The notes under the pieces: generated by a model
The model's input: only the letters and a program-made list of their open reading frames with translations
Told to the model about the DNA's origin: nothing
Database searches by the model: none
In this document: piece by piece, positions 15,130-22,474 of the stretch
How positions within the stretch are numbered: position 1 is the stretch's first letter
Layout: each line of letters begins with the position of its first letter
DNA from: CALMEC01 sp031366605
GTDB lineage: Bacteria; Actinomycetota; Thermoleophilia; Miltoncostaeales; Miltoncostaeaceae
Assembly (NCBI GenBank): GCA_031366605.1
Contig: JANLOO010000022.1
Coordinates: 62,001-126,000 of the forward strand
DNA length: 64,000 nucleotides
Reading direction: 5' to 3'
Made by a program: the position numbers and the translations under genes

Positions 15130-16407
15130 ATGTCGAAGATCGCCCGTGTTCATGCCCGTCAGATCCTCGACTCGCGAGGCCAACCGACAGTCGAGGTCGA
15201 GGTGGAGCTCGAGTCGGGCACGGTGGGCCGGGCAGCGGTTCCGTCCGGTGCGAGCACGGGGGCGCACGAGGCACTCGAGTTGCGTGACGGCGACAAGGGC
15301 GTCTACGGCGGCAAGGGCGTGCTGAAGGCGGTCGCGAACGTCGAACACGAGATCGCCAGAGTGCTGGTCGGGCGCGATGCCACCGAACAGTCGACGATCG
15401 ATCGTCTGATGATCGAATTGGATGGGACGCCGACCAAGTCCAGCATCGGCGCCAACGCGATGCTCGGGTGTTCGATGGCCGTCGCCGTTGCCGCCGCCAA
15501 CGACGCCAGGCTGCCGCTCTACCGCTACATCGGCGGCGCCCGGGCGCACCGGCTGCCGGTACCGTTCATGAACGTCCTCAACGGCGGCGCACACGCGGAC
15601 AACAACGTCGACATGCAGGAATTCATGATCGTCCCCGTCGGAGCGCCGAGCTTTGCGGAGGCGTTGCGTGCCGGGGCTGAGGTGTACCACGAACTCAAGG
15701 GCGTGTTGCGGGCGCGCAACCTGTCGACCGGTGTGGGCGACGAGGGCGGGTTTGCGCCCAGCCTCGGGAGCAACCGTGAGGCCCTCGACATCATCGTCGA
15801 GGCCATCACAGCGGCAGGCTACGAACCGGGCACGGACGTCGCGCTGGCACTCGACCCCGCGGCGACGGAGTATTTCCGTGACGGGGCCTACCACCTCGAG
15901 GGCGAAGGGCGCACGTTGACGCCTGCCGAGATGGTGGACTTCCTGGCCGAGCTGGTCGATGCGTACCCGATCATCTCGATCGAGGACGGCATGTCCGAGG
16001 ATGACTGGGACGGATGGAAGACACTCACCGAACGCCTCGGTGGACAGGTGCAACTGGTGGGCGACGATCTGTTCGTCACCAACCCGACGCGGCTGCAGGA
16101 GGGAATCTCCCGCGGCGTGGCCAACGCCATCCTGATCAAGCTCAACCAGATCGGCACGCTGACCGAGACCCTGGCCGCGATCGACATGGCCGCGGGCGCC
16201 GGGTACGCCGCGATGATTTCGCACCGTTCCGGTGAGACGGAGGACACGACGATCGCCGATCTCGCCGTCGGGACGGGTGCCGGACAGATCAAGACAGGTG
16301 CCCCTGCGCGCAGCGAGCGCGTCGCAAAATACAACCAGCTCATCCGCATCGAAGAGCGCCTCGGGCCCGCGGCTGCCTACCCCGGGCGGGCGGCGTTCGT
16401 TCGCTGA
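15130..16407 (+). CDS. eno: Enolase
   Basis: 425 residues, standard length. It interconverts 2-phosphoglycerate and phosphoenolpyruvate. The N-terminal signature HARQILDSRGQPTVEVEVEL and the loop VPSGASTGAHEALELRDGD are present. So are the metal and catalytic residues in SIEDGMSEDDWDGW, VGDDLFVTNP, LIKLNQIGTLTET and SHRSGETEDT. Upstream CGGAGG supports ATG 15130. It sits in the mazG-eno-divIC order seen across actinobacteria. Confidence 0.98.
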   Translation: MSKIARVHARQILDSRGQPTVEVEVELESGTVGRAAVPSGASTGAHEALELRDGDKGVYGGKGVLKAVANVEHEIARVLVGRDATEQSTIDRLMIELDGTPTKSSIGANAMLGCSMAVAVAAANDARLPLYRYIGGARAHRLPVPFMNVLNGGAHADNNVDMQEFMIVPVGAPSFAEALRAGAEVYHELKGVLRARNLSTGVGDEGGFAPSLGSNREALDIIVEAITAAGYEPGTDVALALDPAATEYFRDGAYHLEGEGRTLTPAEMVDFLAELVDAYPIISIEDGMSEDDWDGWKTLTERLGGQVQLVGDDLFVTNPTRLQEGISRGVANAILIKLNQIGTLTETLAAIDMAAGAGYAAMISHRSGETEDTTIADLAVGTGAGQIKTGAPARSERVAKYNQLIRIEERLGPAAAYPGRAAFVR

Positions 16408-16459
16408 TGCAACACCGAAGGGCAGGAACCAGGGGTCGCGTGGCGTACGCCGCTTTGAA

Positions 16460-16480
16460 GGCGAACCGCGTGGGTTCGCC
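16460..16480 (+). terminator. Hairpin downstream of eno
   Basis: GGCGAACC and GGTTCGCC form a perfect 8-bp stem around a 5-base loop (GCGTG), 53 bases after the enolase stop. There is no T tract, so it may be a weak terminator or an mRNA-stabilising hairpin. Confidence 0.4.
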
Positions 16481-16524
16481 GCGGCCGGAGAAGACTCGTC
16501 ACAAAATCGCTCACACCCAAGCGC

Positions 16525-16839
16525 TTGTTCGTCCTCGGACTCATCGTGGCGCTGGCGGTGTCCTACCTCGGATCGGCGCGGGGATACCTCGCGCAGCGCC
16601 ACGAGTTGGGCAGACAGCAGGTGGCCCTCGGTGCGCTCCGGATGGAGCGCGACACGATCCACGCGCGCCTCAAGTCGCTGGACAACCCGGCGGTGATCGA
16701 GGCGCGGGCACGCGAGCTCGGGTACACGAAGCCCGGCGAGATCCCGCTGCGGGTCACCGGCCTTGACCTCACCCCGCCCGCTCCGGTCGTCAACCGTCAC
16801 AACGGCGGATTCTGGGACTTCCTCCCCAACGTCTTCTGA
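16525..16839 (+). CDS. Septum formation initiator (FtsB/DivIC-like)
   Basis: About 104 residues. One transmembrane helix (VLGLIVALAVSYLG) is followed by a coiled coil (AQRHELGRQQVALGALRMERDTIHARL) and the conserved motif DNPAVIEARARELGYTKPGE. This is the layout of FtsB/DivIC, which bridges FtsL and FtsQ in the divisome. Codons in the same frame before TTG 16525 read KSLTPKR, a natural cytoplasmic tail, but there is no ATG, GTG or TTG to start it, so TTG 16525 is used. The gene occupies the standard place between eno and DUF501. Confidence 0.85.
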   Translation: MFVLGLIVALAVSYLGSARGYLAQRHELGRQQVALGALRMERDTIHARLKSLDNPAVIEARARELGYTKPGEIPLRVTGLDLTPPAPVVNRHNGGFWDFLPNVF

Positions 16840-16849
16840 CCTGGACGCC

Positions 16850-17287
16850 GTGACCCGGCTGTTGGGTCGCTCGCCCTTCACCCGGTTTACGGTTGCGGTG
16901 CGGTGTCCGTTCGGTCGGCCCGCGGTGCTCCAGAACGGCCCGCGCGATCTTGAGGGACGGCCGTTTCCGACGCGCTACTGGTTGGCGTGTCGCGCGCTCG
17001 GCACCGACGTCAGCAGGCTCGAGGCAGCAGGCGGCGTCAGGACGCTCGAAGCGGACGAGGACATGCACGAAGCCGTCCGGGACGCCCATGCAGCGCACGC
17101 AGGTGTCCACGACGGCTACCGCGTCGGCGGCGTCGGTGAGGAGGGCAGGGTCAAATGCCTGCACGCGCAGCTGGCGTTCGCGCTCGCGACCGGTGGCAAC
17201 CCGGTCGGCGATTGGATCGTGGACCGCGCCGGCGTCGGCTGGCCCGCGGCGTGCTGTGCCGACGTGGGCGCCGAGGCCGTCGCGTGA
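16850..17287 (+). CDS. DUF501 family protein
   Basis: 145 residues beginning MTRLLGRSPFTRFTVAVRCP and matching DUF501 (PF04417) along its length. Conserved stretches are PFPTRYWLACRAL, SRLEAAGGVRTLE, GVGEEGRVKCLHAQLAFALA and NPVGDWIVD. Function is unknown; the family almost always follows divIC in actinobacteria, where the next gene is usually an exopolyphosphatase. The start at GTG 16850 matches the family N-terminus; the frame is open upstream. Cys/His residues (VKCLHAQ, AACC) could bind metal, but this is not established. Confidence 0.88.
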   Translation: MTRLLGRSPFTRFTVAVRCPFGRPAVLQNGPRDLEGRPFPTRYWLACRALGTDVSRLEAAGGVRTLEADEDMHEAVRDAHAAHAGVHDGYRVGGVGEEGRVKCLHAQLAFALATGGNPVGDWIVDRAGVGWPAACCADVGAEAVA

Positions 17288-17601
17288 GCCTCGACGCTGC
17301 GACGGCCGCCGCGGTCTTCGAATGGCAGGACGGTGCACGTCGCCTGGGCGAAACACACGGTGCCGCCCGCGTCGCCTGCCTTGCAGTCGTCAGTGCCATC
17401 CACAGCGAACTGAGCAGGCGGTTGGGGCGGACGTTCACCGTGGCAGAGCTCGCCGCCGCGCATCGCGACGCCGCGACGTGGTTCTTGCCGGTGGCGACCG
17501 CGGTGGCCCCACGGCAACCCGTTGCCCATGATGCAGCCATTGCGCTCGACGGCGCGTTTGCGACGTACATGCGCCGTGCGATCGATGCGGGGCTGTGGTG
17601 A
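17284..17601 (+). CDS. Hypothetical protein
   Basis: 105 residues, mostly alpha-helical and alanine-rich (AATAAAVFEWQDGARRLGET and VACLAVVSAIHSELSRRLG). GTG 17284 overlaps the DUF501 stop as GTGA, and the stop in turn overlaps the next start, so it belongs to the eno-DUF501 operon. It occupies the position where other actinobacteria carry ppx, but it is far too short and shares no Ppx motif. No family recognised. Confidence 0.65.
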   Translation: MSLDAATAAAVFEWQDGARRLGETHGAARVACLAVVSAIHSELSRRLGRTFTVAELAAAHRDAATWFLPVATAVAPRQPVAHDAAIALDGAFATYMRRAIDAGLW

Positions 17602-17807
17602 GCGACGCCAACGGGCACGAGCGCCCACGTCGCTCCAAACGGCGTGTGACCTTGGGGCTCGCGGTGCTCTTGGCGATCGGGGCGTTGCTGATCGGCGTCG
17701 TGGCCGGATACGTGGCACGCGGTGGACCGCCTGCGGGTGTCTTGGTGACGACGCAGCAGGACATCCCCATGGTCACCGTGACGACGGAGAGCCCCGCGGC
17801 CCCATAG
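17598..17807 (+). CDS. Small single-pass membrane protein
   Basis: 69 residues: a basic N-terminus (HERPRRSKRR), one transmembrane helix (VTLGLAVLLAIGALLIGVVAGYV) and a short external tail ending MVTVTTESPAAP. The GTG overlaps the stop of the preceding gene. No family recognised; it is the last gene of the operon, facing the anti-sigma gene. Confidence 0.6.
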   Translation: MSDANGHERPRRSKRRVTLGLAVLLAIGALLIGVVAGYVARGGPPAGVLVTTQQDIPMVTVTTESPAAP

Positions 17808-17809
17808 TC

Positions 17810-18598
17810 CTACGGCCCCTCGGTCACCAGCACCTGCAAGGTGGTGAGCGCTTCGGGGGCAGGAGCATCGGTCCCGTCCCTTGTGGCCCCCGTATACGTT
17901 GCAAGCGCACGCGATCCCGGTCCGGTCCCCAAGTTGGCGATGGCCTTGAGCACAGCGGCGCTTCGCTCGGCGGGCAGCGAGATCGACAGGAGCATGCTCG
18001 GTGGCGGTCCGCTCTGGTCGGTCTGATCGACCGTTCCGTGCGCGGCGGTGACGAGCCGGCGGATCTCGGCAATGCGGGCATCGATCGTTGCTGTGGGCAC
18101 ATGCAACGTGATCGGCGGTGCGGGTGCCTGGGCGGGGGCGCCCGTGCTCGCGGACGAAGGCGTGCTCGGGGTTGTGGCCGAGGGTGGGGTCGTCGGACCA
18201 TCGAAAACGCTCGCTGCGCCCGAGGACCGCTTCAGCTGAGATGCCTCGGAAGTGGTCACAGTGGTGGCGGCCGTGGTTGTGGATTCTGCGACGTTCGGTC
18301 CGGTGTCGGACGAGCCACCGATCACGCCGACCGCGATCACGGCGACGATGGCCGAAAGCGCCGGTGCCGCGATGAGCATTCGGCCCCGCCATCCGCTGTT
18401 GAGCAGACGTCGCAGACGCCCTGACGGCTGTGGCTGAGGCAGCGCACGCACCCGCGACCGAAGGTCTGCACCCGCTCCGGGAGCGGCCTCACGGAGTGCG
18501 CCCGCCAGCGCCAGCATGTCCCGTGCCTCGTCATCGTTCGCGGGATCGCGTCCGTCGAGGATCGCGTCCAGGCGCTCAGGTGTCATCTCGTCGCTCAC
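17810..18598 (-). CDS. Probable anti-sigma factor, membrane-anchored
   Basis: 262 residues. The cytoplasmic N-terminus (about 1-70) is charged. A transmembrane helix (MLIAAPALSAIVAVIAVGVIGG) follows, then a long Thr/Ser/Pro-rich linker (about 100-155) and an external domain (ATIDARIAEIRRLVTAAHGT, LLSISLPAERSAAVLKAIAN) resembling the DUF4349 region found in actinobacterial anti-sigma proteins. It overlaps the stop of the sigma gene upstream (ATGA-type), which strongly suggests a sigma/anti-sigma pair sensing an envelope signal. No zinc-finger motif is visible in the N-terminus. Confidence 0.7.
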   Translation of the reverse strand: MSDEMTPERLDAILDGRDPANDDEARDMLALAGALREAAPGAGADLRSRVRALPQPQPSGRLRRLLNSGWRGRMLIAAPALSAIVAVIAVGVIGGSSDTGPNVAESTTTAATTVTTSEASQLKRSSGAASVFDGPTTPPSATTPSTPSSASTGAPAQAPAPPITLHVPTATIDARIAEIRRLVTAAHGTVDQTDQSGPPPSMLLSISLPAERSAAVLKAIANLGTGPGSRALATYTGATRDGTDAPAPEALTTLQVLVTEGP

Positions 18599-19125
18599 CG
18601 GCTCAGCTCCTTACGGAGTTTCGTCATCGCCCGATGCAGTTGGGTGGAGCAGGCGGAGGCCGTGATGCCGAGCACCGCCGCTGCCTCGGCGCCATCCAGA
18701 TCGAGCAGCACCCGCAGCGCGACGACCTCGCGTTCGGCCTCGGACAACGTGCCGAGGGCAGCCGCCATCTGCGGTGGCAGATCGCCGTGGTCCTCGGGTG
18801 AGCGTGGCGCGTCGACCTCGGCCGTTGCGGCGCGCAGCTCACGCCCGCGGCGGCGGGCGTCGCTCCGAAAGTGGTCAAGCGCGATCCGCCGGGCGATCGT
18901 GACGAGCCACGGTAGGGCCGGCCCGCGTGCAGGATCGTATCGGCTCCACACGCGTAGCGCGCGCTCGAACGTCTCGGACGTCAGGTCCTCGGCCAGGTGC
19001 GGGTTGCCGGTCAGCTGGCGCAGGTATCGGTAGACGGCGTCCAGGTTTGCCTCGGCGGCCTGTGTGAACGTCGGGCGGCTCGAGCTGATGGTGTGGGTTC
19101 TCAACGCGAGCGCGGCGACGGTCAT
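18595..19125 (-). CDS. ECF-type RNA polymerase sigma factor
   Basis: 176 residues. Region 2 (about 22-95: NLDAVYRYLRQLTGNPHLAE, then DLTSETFERALRVW and PALPWLVTIARRIALDHFR) binds the core and the -10. Region 4 (about 120-175: LSEAEREVVALRVLLDLDGA, EAAAVLGITASACSTQLHRA) is the -35 helix-turn-helix. AAGGAGG lies two bases in front of the ATG. The next gene is its likely membrane anti-sigma factor. Target promoters cannot be assigned from sequence alone. Confidence 0.92.
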   Translation of the reverse strand: MTVAALALRTHTISSSRPTFTQAAEANLDAVYRYLRQLTGNPHLAEDLTSETFERALRVWSRYDPARGPALPWLVTIARRIALDHFRSDARRRGRELRAATAEVDAPRSPEDHGDLPPQMAAALGTLSEAEREVVALRVLLDLDGAEAAAVLGITASACSTQLHRAMTKLRKELSR

Positions 19126-19184
19126 ACCCTCCTTACGGCGCGGATCGCTCGATCGTCACAGTGCGGGCGAGGATATCCGAGCGA

Positions 19185-20192
19185 TCACGCGGACTCGCTG
19201 TTGGCCGGCGCAGGGGCCGTCCACTGTGCAGCGAGATGCGGATCGGAGCTCTCACCGCGATCGATCAACGCGTGGATGGCAGGCAGGGCGTCGCGACGCA
19301 AATAGACATGGCGCTGTCCGACGCTGGGTTTCTCGCCGAGGAGCCCGGCGCGAATCAACGCCTCGCCGATCTGCAGTGCGTCGGCGCGGGCCTCTTGCGG
19401 AGCGCCGCGCGCGAGATGATCAAACTCCGTGTGGTACTGCGATCCGACCTTGCGCTTGTGCAGGAGCCGCCGGAGCGCGCGTCGGGCATGGCGGCGACGC
19501 GGACACAGATCGTCTTCGATCGCAAAGCTGGGCTCAGCGGCACGCTCCGCAGGTCCGTTGAAACCGCGGTGGCGCAGCAGGTCGACGACGTCCCCGGGGT
19601 AGGCGGCCTCCTCGAGCCCCCATCCCTGTTCCATCAGGGCGAGCGCGATGGGCACGGGATGCACGCGGGTCGCGTGCCCGATCGCGACGAGCCCGGCTCC
19701 TGTGGCCGGTGTCGCAAGTGGCGCAAACTCGAGCGGGGGACCATCGATCGGCGTGTCACCAAATGCCGCCACCGCACATCGCGCCGGTGGGGGATGAGCC
19801 TCCATCAGCGCCACCGTGGCGAGGAGCCGCTCGAGCCCGGGCAGCACGAGCGCCGTGAAGCCGTTCCAGTCCACCAGACCGATCGTGTCGGGGTGTGCAC
19901 CGGCAGTGACGGCTGCCCGCAGACAGCGCGTCAGCACCGTCATCGTGCCACGCGGCGCGAACTGCTCGGTGGCTGAGGTCAGGACCGGAAGCACCCAGGC
20001 GGACTCACCATTCGGGCCGGTCCCGGTCCAAATCCAAGCGGTATACGCGCGAGTGAACGTCGAGCCGGCGGACACACTCAGTGCCTGCGAGACAGCCTCC
20101 TCGACATCGCCCCGCTGCCAGGCGACAAGACGCGCGGCGACCTCCGCGGGATCCCGGTGCAGATCCGCGATGGAGGGGGCGGCACTCGTCAC
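19185..20192 (-). CDS. Hypothetical protein
   Basis: 335 residues, no membrane segments or signal peptide. The N-terminal half has strands and Trp-rich loops (AYTAWIWTGTGPNGESAWVL, VDWNGFTALVLPGLERLLA). The C-terminal part (from about 235) is basic and helix-rich (RRRHARRALRRLLHKRKVG), then ALIRAGLLGEKPSVGQRHVY resembles a winged-helix-like fold. I do not recognise the family. It is transcribed divergently from fliW and shares its 110-base upstream region. Confidence 0.65.
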   Translation of the reverse strand: MTSAAPSIADLHRDPAEVAARLVAWQRGDVEEAVSQALSVSAGSTFTRAYTAWIWTGTGPNGESAWVLPVLTSATEQFAPRGTMTVLTRCLRAAVTAGAHPDTIGLVDWNGFTALVLPGLERLLATVALMEAHPPPARCAVAAFGDTPIDGPPLEFAPLATPATGAGLVAIGHATRVHPVPIALALMEQGWGLEEAAYPGDVVDLLRHRGFNGPAERAAEPSFAIEDDLCPRRRHARRALRRLLHKRKVGSQYHTEFDHLARGAPQEARADALQIGEALIRAGLLGEKPSVGQRHVYLRRDALPAIHALIDRGESSDPHLAAQWTAPAPANSESA

Positions 20193-20302
20193 GACTCAAC
20201 CGTAGCGCGGTGCTCAAGTTTCGTCCGAACGGCACCGATGAGAACCCAGACCGCGTAGCCCTCGTGTCGCTGCGCCGATGTGTCGAATCGTAAGGATCCG
20301 AA

Positions 20303-20782
20303 TTGCTCAGAGTCGTTCCGGATGTCGAAGTCTCAGCAGGGGTCGTGCACTCACCGGTGCTCGGACGCCTGGATGTCGACCCGGGACGCGTCATCCAGTT
20401 TCTGGAGCCGATCGCCGGGTTTCCGAGCTGCCTGCGCTACGCGTTGCTCCCCTACATGCAGGCAAGCGGCCGCGAGGATGCAGCGATTCGCTGGTTGCAG
20501 GCGATGGATCCGCCGTTCCACACGTTCATCGTGGCCGACCCATGGAGTGTCGCGCCGGACTACGCGCCCGAGATCGCCGATTCCGATGCCGAGCAACTCG
20601 ACGCGCTGTCGTTCACTCAGACCGCGCTCTACGGGATCATGACCGTGTCCCAGCAGCATGGCGAGCTGACGATCAACCTTCGCGCTCCGCTCGTCGTCAA
20701 CGCCCAGGTGCGCCTCGCCAAGCAGGTGGTGCTCCTGAACGGTGAGTACACCACCAGCCACCGCGTCTGCGAGCTGCCCTGA
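20303..20782 (+). CDS. fliW: Flagellar assembly factor FliW
   Basis: 159 residues. The segments VIQFLEPIAGFPSCLRYALL, PPFHTFIVADPWSVAPDYAP and TVSQQHGELTINLRAPLVVN, and the closing AKQVVLLNGEYTTSHRV, follow the FliW pattern (usually ...GLPGF..., ...NLLAPIVIN..., and ...QVIL). FliW binds CsrA and relieves CsrA repression of flagellin translation in Bacillus and Campylobacter. csrA itself is at 21610, separated only by an omega-like gene on the other strand, so the functional pair is present. No flagellar structural genes lie in this window. TTG 20303 is the only plausible start. Confidence 0.85.
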   Translation: MLRVVPDVEVSAGVVHSPVLGRLDVDPGRVIQFLEPIAGFPSCLRYALLPYMQASGREDAAIRWLQAMDPPFHTFIVADPWSVAPDYAPEIADSDAEQLDALSFTQTALYGIMTVSQQHGELTINLRAPLVVNAQVRLAKQVVLLNGEYTTSHRVCELP

Positions 20783-20839
20783 CCGCTTCCTCACGCGGTC
20801 GGCCCACCCAACTCTGGGGGAACGACAGTTTGAGTCGGT

Positions 20840-20917
20840 GCAGGAATGACTGCTGCGCCGGAGGGAGGGTTTGCGGCCGTCAAACGGTGCGGTAGTTCCT
20901 GCGGCGGCCCTGCGTTA
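20840..20917. repeat. GCAGGAA...TTCCTG hairpin repeat, copy A
   Basis: The outer arms GCAGGAA (20840-20846) and TTCCTGC (20896-20902) are complementary. Inside, GTTTG (20869-20873) pairs with CAAAC (20881-20885). It is followed by a GTTAACCCTC tail. Copy B at 25456-25518 has the same arms at exactly the same 63-base total length, the same inner stem and a similar tail. It lies between the convergent fliW and omega-like genes. It may be a structured RNA or a dispersed palindromic repeat. Confidence 0.6.
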
Positions 20918-21496
20918 ACCCTCGTCCTCGTCCTCGTCGCCTTCGTCGACCTCTTCGAGCGAGATCTCCTCGATCTCGTCGGCGGCCACCAGAACGGGCG
21001 CGTCGTCAGCGGTCTCATCGAGTGCCACGACGTCTTCAGCCACGATCGCCTCGTCGTCGACGTCATCTGCCTCGTCTTCGGCTTCGGCGACCTCGGCAGC
21101 AGTGCCGTCGATCGCCTGGGCCAGTGCCGGTGCGAGGAGGTCGGTGTCATCGTCGAGGTCGACCTCGTCGTCGTCGCCGTCCAGACCCTCGAGCAGCAAA
21201 GGGTCCGTCTCGAGCAATGCCGTGGCGGGGATCTCCTGCTCTTCGATCTGTCCGTCCGGGTCCCAGTGGACGATGACCTCACCGTCCAGGATCTCGGCCT
21301 CGGACAATGCGACCGGGTCGCGCGTGATCATCTCGCCGGCCATCGGCGGCGGAGCCGCTTCTGCCCGCAATTCCGCGGGGTCGGCGGTCATCCAAAGTGT
21401 GATCTGCCGCGCGCGCTTCGCAACCGCGTGGACCAGCGCATAGCGCGAGCCGTTGACGTGCTCGAGAGCGTGATCCAGCCGACGACCATGAAGCAT
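20915..21496 (-). CDS. RNA polymerase omega-like subunit with long acidic C-terminal extension
   Basis: 193 residues. The first 40 residues, MLHGRRLDHALEHVNGSRYA then LVHAVAKRARQITLWM, follow the omega (RpoZ) pattern, in which the helix AAKRARQI contacts the beta-prime C-terminus; ordinary omega proteins are about 70-110 residues. The remaining 150 residues are overwhelmingly Asp, Glu, Ala and Val (LDGDDDEVDLDDDTDLL; the end is EEVDEGDEDEDEG). GGAGGA six or so bases before ATG 21496 supports the start. It is divergent from csrA across a 110-base promoter region. The omega call rests on the N-terminal motif only. Confidence 0.6.
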   Translation of the reverse strand: MLHGRRLDHALEHVNGSRYALVHAVAKRARQITLWMTADPAELRAEAAPPPMAGEMITRDPVALSEAEILDGEVIVHWDPDGQIEEQEIPATALLETDPLLLEGLDGDDDEVDLDDDTDLLAPALAQAIDGTAAEVAEAEDEADDVDDEAIVAEDVVALDETADDAPVLVAADEIEEISLEEVDEGDEDEDEG

Positions 21497-21540
21497 GTAG
21501 AATCCTCCGATAGCGGAAAGAGCAGGAAACCCAGCGACCC

Positions 21541-21550
21541 ATAGTACAAT
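21541..21550. promoter_or_regulatory. Overlapping divergent -10 elements for csrA and the omega-like gene
   Basis: TACAAT at 21545-21550 faces csrA, about 60 bases before its ATG, and its complement contains TACTAT (facing the omega-like gene, about 45 bases before its ATG). The stretch ATAGTACAATCTATTTAG is distinctly AT-rich for this genome. -35 boxes are not clear. Confidence 0.5.
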
Positions 21551-21609
21551 CTATTTAGCGATCCACCCGGTTGTGCTCAGGGGAGAGTCCCAGCAAGGAG
21601 GCGCAGAGC

Positions 21610-21849
21610 ATGCTCGTCCTCACCAGAAAAGCGAATCAGAGCATCATGATCGGTGACAACATCGAGGTCACGGTGCTGTCGGTCATGGGCGAGAAGGTGC
21701 GTCTGGGCATCCAGGCGCCCAGAGATGTCGCAGTGTTTCGCAAGGAGGTCTTCCTCGAGATTCAGTCGCAGAACGTCGAGGCCGCGCAGTCCAGCAAGGA
21801 CGCGCTCGACAAGCCGCTCTGGGCCATGAAGGACGCAGAGAACGGCTGA
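21610..21849 (+). CDS. csrA: Translational regulator CsrA
   Basis: 79 residues. MLVLTRKANQSIMIGDNIEV starts the canonical CsrA beta-strand swap dimer, with the RNA-binding residues in the LTR motif of strand 1 and in the VRLGIQAPRDVAVFRKEVF segment (GxxAP.D..V.R.E). CsrA binds GGA-containing hairpins in mRNA leaders. AAGGAGG at 21596-21602, seven bases before the ATG, sets the start; the leader itself contains GGA motifs. FliW, its protein antagonist, is encoded 0.8 kb upstream. Presence of both suggests regulated flagellin synthesis. Confidence 0.95.
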   Translation: MLVLTRKANQSIMIGDNIEVTVLSVMGEKVRLGIQAPRDVAVFRKEVFLEIQSQNVEAAQSSKDALDKPLWAMKDAENG

Positions 21850-21884
21850 CTCAGCGGTTCTGGAGCCCACCAGTCGCCCGTATT

Positions 21885-22373
21885 TCAAGCGCCGATCTGT
21901 GGCTCGTGGGTCAGCTCGATGCGCACTGTGGTGCCGTTGGATCCGGGGTCGACATGAACGTGGTCGGTCAGCTGTCGCACGATCCAGAGCCCGCGGCCGC
22001 GCTTTCCCAGCATCATCGGCGGGTGGCTGCGAACAATCGTACGGTAGTCAAAGCCGTGCCCGGCATCGCTGACCGTCAACACCAATCGTGCGTCATACCA
22101 TCCGCGGACGGTGATCGGCGGGCTGCCGTGCTCTTGGGCGTTCGCGATGAGTTCGTCCAACGCGAGCGACAAGTCGCTTCGGCGTTGAGCGAAACCGTGG
22201 CGCTCGGCAAGGTCCGCGATCGCCCGTCGCACCGATGGGATCTCTGCGGGATCGCCGGTCAGCTCCGTCACAAAGCCGTCAGCGGCCCGAGAGGGTGCTC
22301 CACCGTCAGTGCTCGTGCGCCTCGCCTGCTTCGCCATGTGTACCGGTAGTGAATCATTTGCCGCGGTCGACAC
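21885..22373 (-). CDS. RsbW-like anti-sigma factor / serine kinase (HATPase_c)
   Basis: 162 residues with a single GHKL ATPase domain from about residue 40. The N box is LSLALDELIANAQEHG, the G1 box VSDAGHGFDYR, and the G2-like loop LGKRGRGLWIVRQLTDHVHV. This is the short stand-alone form (RsbW/SpoIIAB-like) that binds sigma factors or phosphorylates anti-anti-sigma proteins. No partner gene is adjacent. The start may be GTG 22373 or the internal ATG 22337; neither has a clear ribosome binding site, and the first 25 residues are not conserved. Confidence 0.82.
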   Translation of the reverse strand: MSTAANDSLPVHMAKQARRTSTDGGAPSRAADGFVTELTGDPAEIPSVRRAIADLAERHGFAQRRSDLSLALDELIANAQEHGSPPITVRGWYDARLVLTVSDAGHGFDYRTIVRSHPPMMLGKRGRGLWIVRQLTDHVHVDPGSNGTTVRIELTHEPQIGA

Positions 22374-22474
22374 TGCACCATGTGCGGTCTGTCTCCGATG
22401 CCAACGGTCGCGGCACCAGCGGGCGATGCGTCTGAGGCGTCCAGCGGTATCATGGCGCGCGTTCGTCGAAGGCG

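Noticed and set aside
16421..16460. Possible fourth copy of the GCAGGAA repeat after eno
   Set aside because: Only the GCAGGAAC arm matches; the following sequence and hairpin differ from copies A to C.
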